Shown: in pieces, positions 21,144 to 22,862 of the stretch
Layout of the letters: each line of letters opens with the position of its first letter
How positions within the stretch are numbered: position 1 is the stretch's first letter
From: a virus
Length of the DNA stretch: 22,862 nucleotides
Reading direction: 5' to 3' (one strand)
Virus record (IMG/VR): IMGVR_UViG_3300020457_001453
Span: 1-22,862 of that record
The notes under the pieces: model-generated
What the model saw: the letters and a program-made list of their open reading frames with translations, nothing else
What the model was told of the DNA's origin: nothing
Databases searched by the model: none
Translations under genes and position numbers: made by a program

Positions 21144-21948
21144 ATCTCTTTATAAGTTAGAAGGGTTCCCTAATGTTCTCTGGATAAATCTTGACAGGGT
21201 TCCAGAGAGAAAGAAATATATGGAGGAGCAATTCTCCTACTGGGGTATAGATAAACACCATAGAATTTCTGGTGTTGATGGAGATGAGTACGAAGAATAT
21301 CTAAAGGGATCTGTTCCTCATAATATGAATAAAGGTGAGATAGCATGTGTTATGTCACATCTAAATGCTTTGAAGTATTTTGTTGAGGAGACAGACCTTG
21401 ATGAGATAATGATCATGGAAGATGATGTAGATCTATCTACAGTAAAGTATTGGCCATTTACATGGAAGGAAGTTCGTAAGCGTGTTCCAATAAATTTTGA
21501 TTGTTTACAGTTGACTATTATAAATCCTAATGGTATAACTTTAAAACTACATCATAGATTTATCAATGACTTTTCTGCTGCTTGTTATCTTATTACTCGT
21601 CATCATGCAACTAAGTGCCTCAGGTTACATAGGAGGAAAGGACAATGGAAACTCGACCAAAACATCAGACCAAGAGCAGTCTCGGAAGACTTGATACTTG
21701 ATAGTGGTAAGAGTTATTCAACACCACTGTTCAACTATAGATTAGACATGGGTTCTGCTATACATGAAGAACATATAGATATATTTCACAAAGGAAGTAA
21801 CAACGCTCTCAAAGATTTTTGGGAACGTGAAGCCATCGACATTCCACTTGAACAAATTATGGAATTAGATGAATACTGTGGTAGAATACCACCACAGGTT
21901 TATATCAACCAAGCACTGAAACAAAATGACGGAACAGCAGACACCTAA
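21127..21948 (+). CDS. GT25 family glycosyltransferase (LPS type)
   Basis: A 273-residue protein. I chose the ATG at 21127, since the earlier GTG at 21100 adds a stretch with no family likeness. Motifs are the GT25 start WINLDRVPERKKYMEEQF (19-36), HRISGVDGDE, GEIACVMSHLNALK (70-83) and IMEDDVDL (96-103, metal site). GT25 includes LPS beta-galactosyltransferases of the LgtB/LpsA group and collagen galactosyltransferases. It overlaps the previous gene by 17 bases and the next by 23. Confidence 0.88.
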   Translation: MTDRNKSLYKLEGFPNVLWINLDRVPERKKYMEEQFSYWGIDKHHRISGVDGDEYEEYLKGSVPHNMNKGEIACVMSHLNALKYFVEETDLDEIMIMEDDVDLSTVKYWPFTWKEVRKRVPINFDCLQLTIINPNGITLKLHHRFINDFSAACYLITRHHATKCLRLHRRKGQWKLDQNIRPRAVSEDLILDSGKSYSTPLFNYRLDMGSAIHEEHIDIFHKGSNNALKDFWEREAIDIPLEQIMELDEYCGRIPPQVYINQALKQNDGTADT

Positions 21949-22657
21949 GTATGAAGGCATACAATTTTATGATCACATTGGTGTACTAGATAATTTTGCT
22001 ACCAATGAATTTTGTGATTCTCTTATAGATCTATTTGAATTCTGGTATACTAAGAAGTACTTTAAGAATGAACGATCTGATCAAAATAAAGTTACATCTA
22101 TAGATGGTCATGATTTTACGTTAGATCATTTCAATGATGGTCAATCACAGTTTCCTCAAGGTGGAATGGGTAGAAAGGATCATCAATTATATCTTGAGAT
22201 CTGTGACTGTACTATGACGGCAGAAGTTAATAAGGTTATTGGTTTAGCATTTGAACAGTATGTAAAAGAGTATAAAGGATTGGTGTCTGATGCAGATCCA
22301 GTATCATCATGGACAGTCAAGCTACAAAGAACTGATCCTGGTGGTGGGTATCATGTATGGCATTGTGAAAATGGTAACTTCTTATATCGTGACAGGGTTC
22401 TTACATGGATGATATATCTAAATGATATTCCACTTGAATCTGGTGGTGGTACTGACTTCTATTATCAGAAGAGAACATTTCATCCTAAGAAAGGTACTGT
22501 AGTTCTTTGGCCAGCAGCATATACTCACATGCATCGTGGAGCATTTCTAACAGGAGAACAGTCTAAGTACATTGCAACTGGTTGGTTTATAAGAGAACCT
22601 GGTAACGTAACTGAAAAGGAAATTAGTGACAAGAGACAGATGAAATTAGAGGAATGA
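21926..22657 (+). CDS. 2OG-Fe(II) oxygenase, prolyl-hydroxylase-like
   Basis: A 243-residue protein. The core is TDPGGGYHVWHCENG (136-150, His146-x-Glu148 with Glu in place of the more usual Asp), VLTWMIYLNDIPLESGGGTD (158-177) and VVLWPAAYTHMHRGAF (192-207, distal His201 or His203), with Lys214 possibly binding 2-oxoglutarate. This is the layout of P4H-like phage oxygenases. Of the four in the window it is the longest. It ends in an ATGA overlap with the last, partial gene. Confidence 0.8.
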   Translation: MTEQQTPKYEGIQFYDHIGVLDNFATNEFCDSLIDLFEFWYTKKYFKNERSDQNKVTSIDGHDFTLDHFNDGQSQFPQGGMGRKDHQLYLEICDCTMTAEVNKVIGLAFEQYVKEYKGLVSDADPVSSWTVKLQRTDPGGGYHVWHCENGNFLYRDRVLTWMIYLNDIPLESGGGTDFYYQKRTFHPKKGTVVLWPAAYTHMHRGAFLTGEQSKYIATGWFIREPGNVTEKEISDKRQMKLEE

Positions 22658-22862
22658 TATTATGGACAGAACAGTTTGTCCTGAAGGATAGTACTGTCAG
22701 AAATTTGAAGAGTAAGTATAGAGACCCTTACTTTTTGAAGGGTGATCCTGGTTGGGGTCAACATTATACAGGTTACCATAGGAATCCTAACAACACTGCT
22801 AACACAGTGGATGGTAACTTTGTAGATAAAGAACTACTTCAACTTTACATACCAAAACTGAA
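22654..22862 (+). CDS. Unknown protein, 3' end outside window
   Basis: Starts in the ATGA at 22654-22657 and is open to the right edge, giving 69 complete codons. The visible part begins MILWTEQFVLKDSTVRNL and contains KGDPGWGQHYTGYHRNP. I do not recognise it from this part. It continues the same operon past the window. Confidence 0.6.
   Translation, partial: MILWTEQFVLKDSTVRNLKSKYRDPYFLKGDPGWGQHYTGYHRNPNNTANTVDGNFVDKELLQLYIPKL

Noticed and set aside
1-22862. tRNA genes, CRISPR arrays, insertion sequences and attachment sites
   Set aside because: I saw no cloverleaf with a T-loop, no spaced direct repeats, no transposase frame and no flanking inverted repeats. Genes leave almost no free space except 3888-3968 and 6765-6822.

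Overview
The window looks like the genome of a marine T4-like cyanophage (a myovirus of Prochlorococcus or Synechococcus). The support is indirect but consistent: low-GC DNA packed almost end to end with genes that overlap by ATGA or GTGA; a short phage-type transaldolase (TalC) and a phage purN, both well-known cyanophage auxiliary metabolic genes; several small 2-oxoglutarate/Fe(II) oxygenases; many tiny proteins of unknown function; and T4-type late promoter boxes (TATAAATA). No capsid, tail or replication gene lies in the window to prove it.

Layout. (1) 1-3181, plus strand: small unknown proteins, then purN (GAR formyltransferase), a eukaryotic-type phosphomannomutase, a coiled-coil protein and a PD-(D/E)XK-type nuclease. 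(2) 3165-5187, plus strand: a run of small membrane proteins, including three of 57, 37 and 43 residues behind a perfect TATAAATA box, ending in a Pro-rich protein with a membrane segment and a Lys-rich tail. (3) 4931-6785, minus strand: three genes for exported, Ser/Thr/Gly-rich proteins. The last overlaps the Pro-rich gene tail-to-tail by 257 bp and has no normal start codon near its signal peptide. (4) 6823 to the right edge, plus strand: one continuous transcription unit that starts at a sigma70-like promoter before talC. It carries 2OG oxygenases, then nucleotide-sugar enzymes (type II phosphomannose isomerase cupin, RmlB-like 4,6-dehydratase, SDR, RfbH/E1-like Fe-S 3-dehydratase, GDP-mannose 3,5-epimerase), then an FkbM methyltransferase and nine glycosyltransferase-like genes mixed with more 2OG oxygenases.

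How it fits together. Two sugar branches can be read. The isomerase and phosphomannomutase would make mannose-1-phosphate, and the GDP-mannose 3,5-epimerase would turn GDP-mannose into GDP-L-galactose (or L-gulose). The RmlB-like, SDR and RfbH-like proteins could make a 3,6-dideoxyhexose nucleotide. Three downstream transferases have fucosyltransferase-like features (GT10, GT11 and an HxRxGD protein), yet no GDP-fucose synthesis gene is visible, so GDP-L-galactose is a plausible donor. The cluster reads as a phage-encoded glycan assembly line with at least a dozen dedicated genes. Whether it decorates the virion or remodels the host surface cannot be told from sequence.
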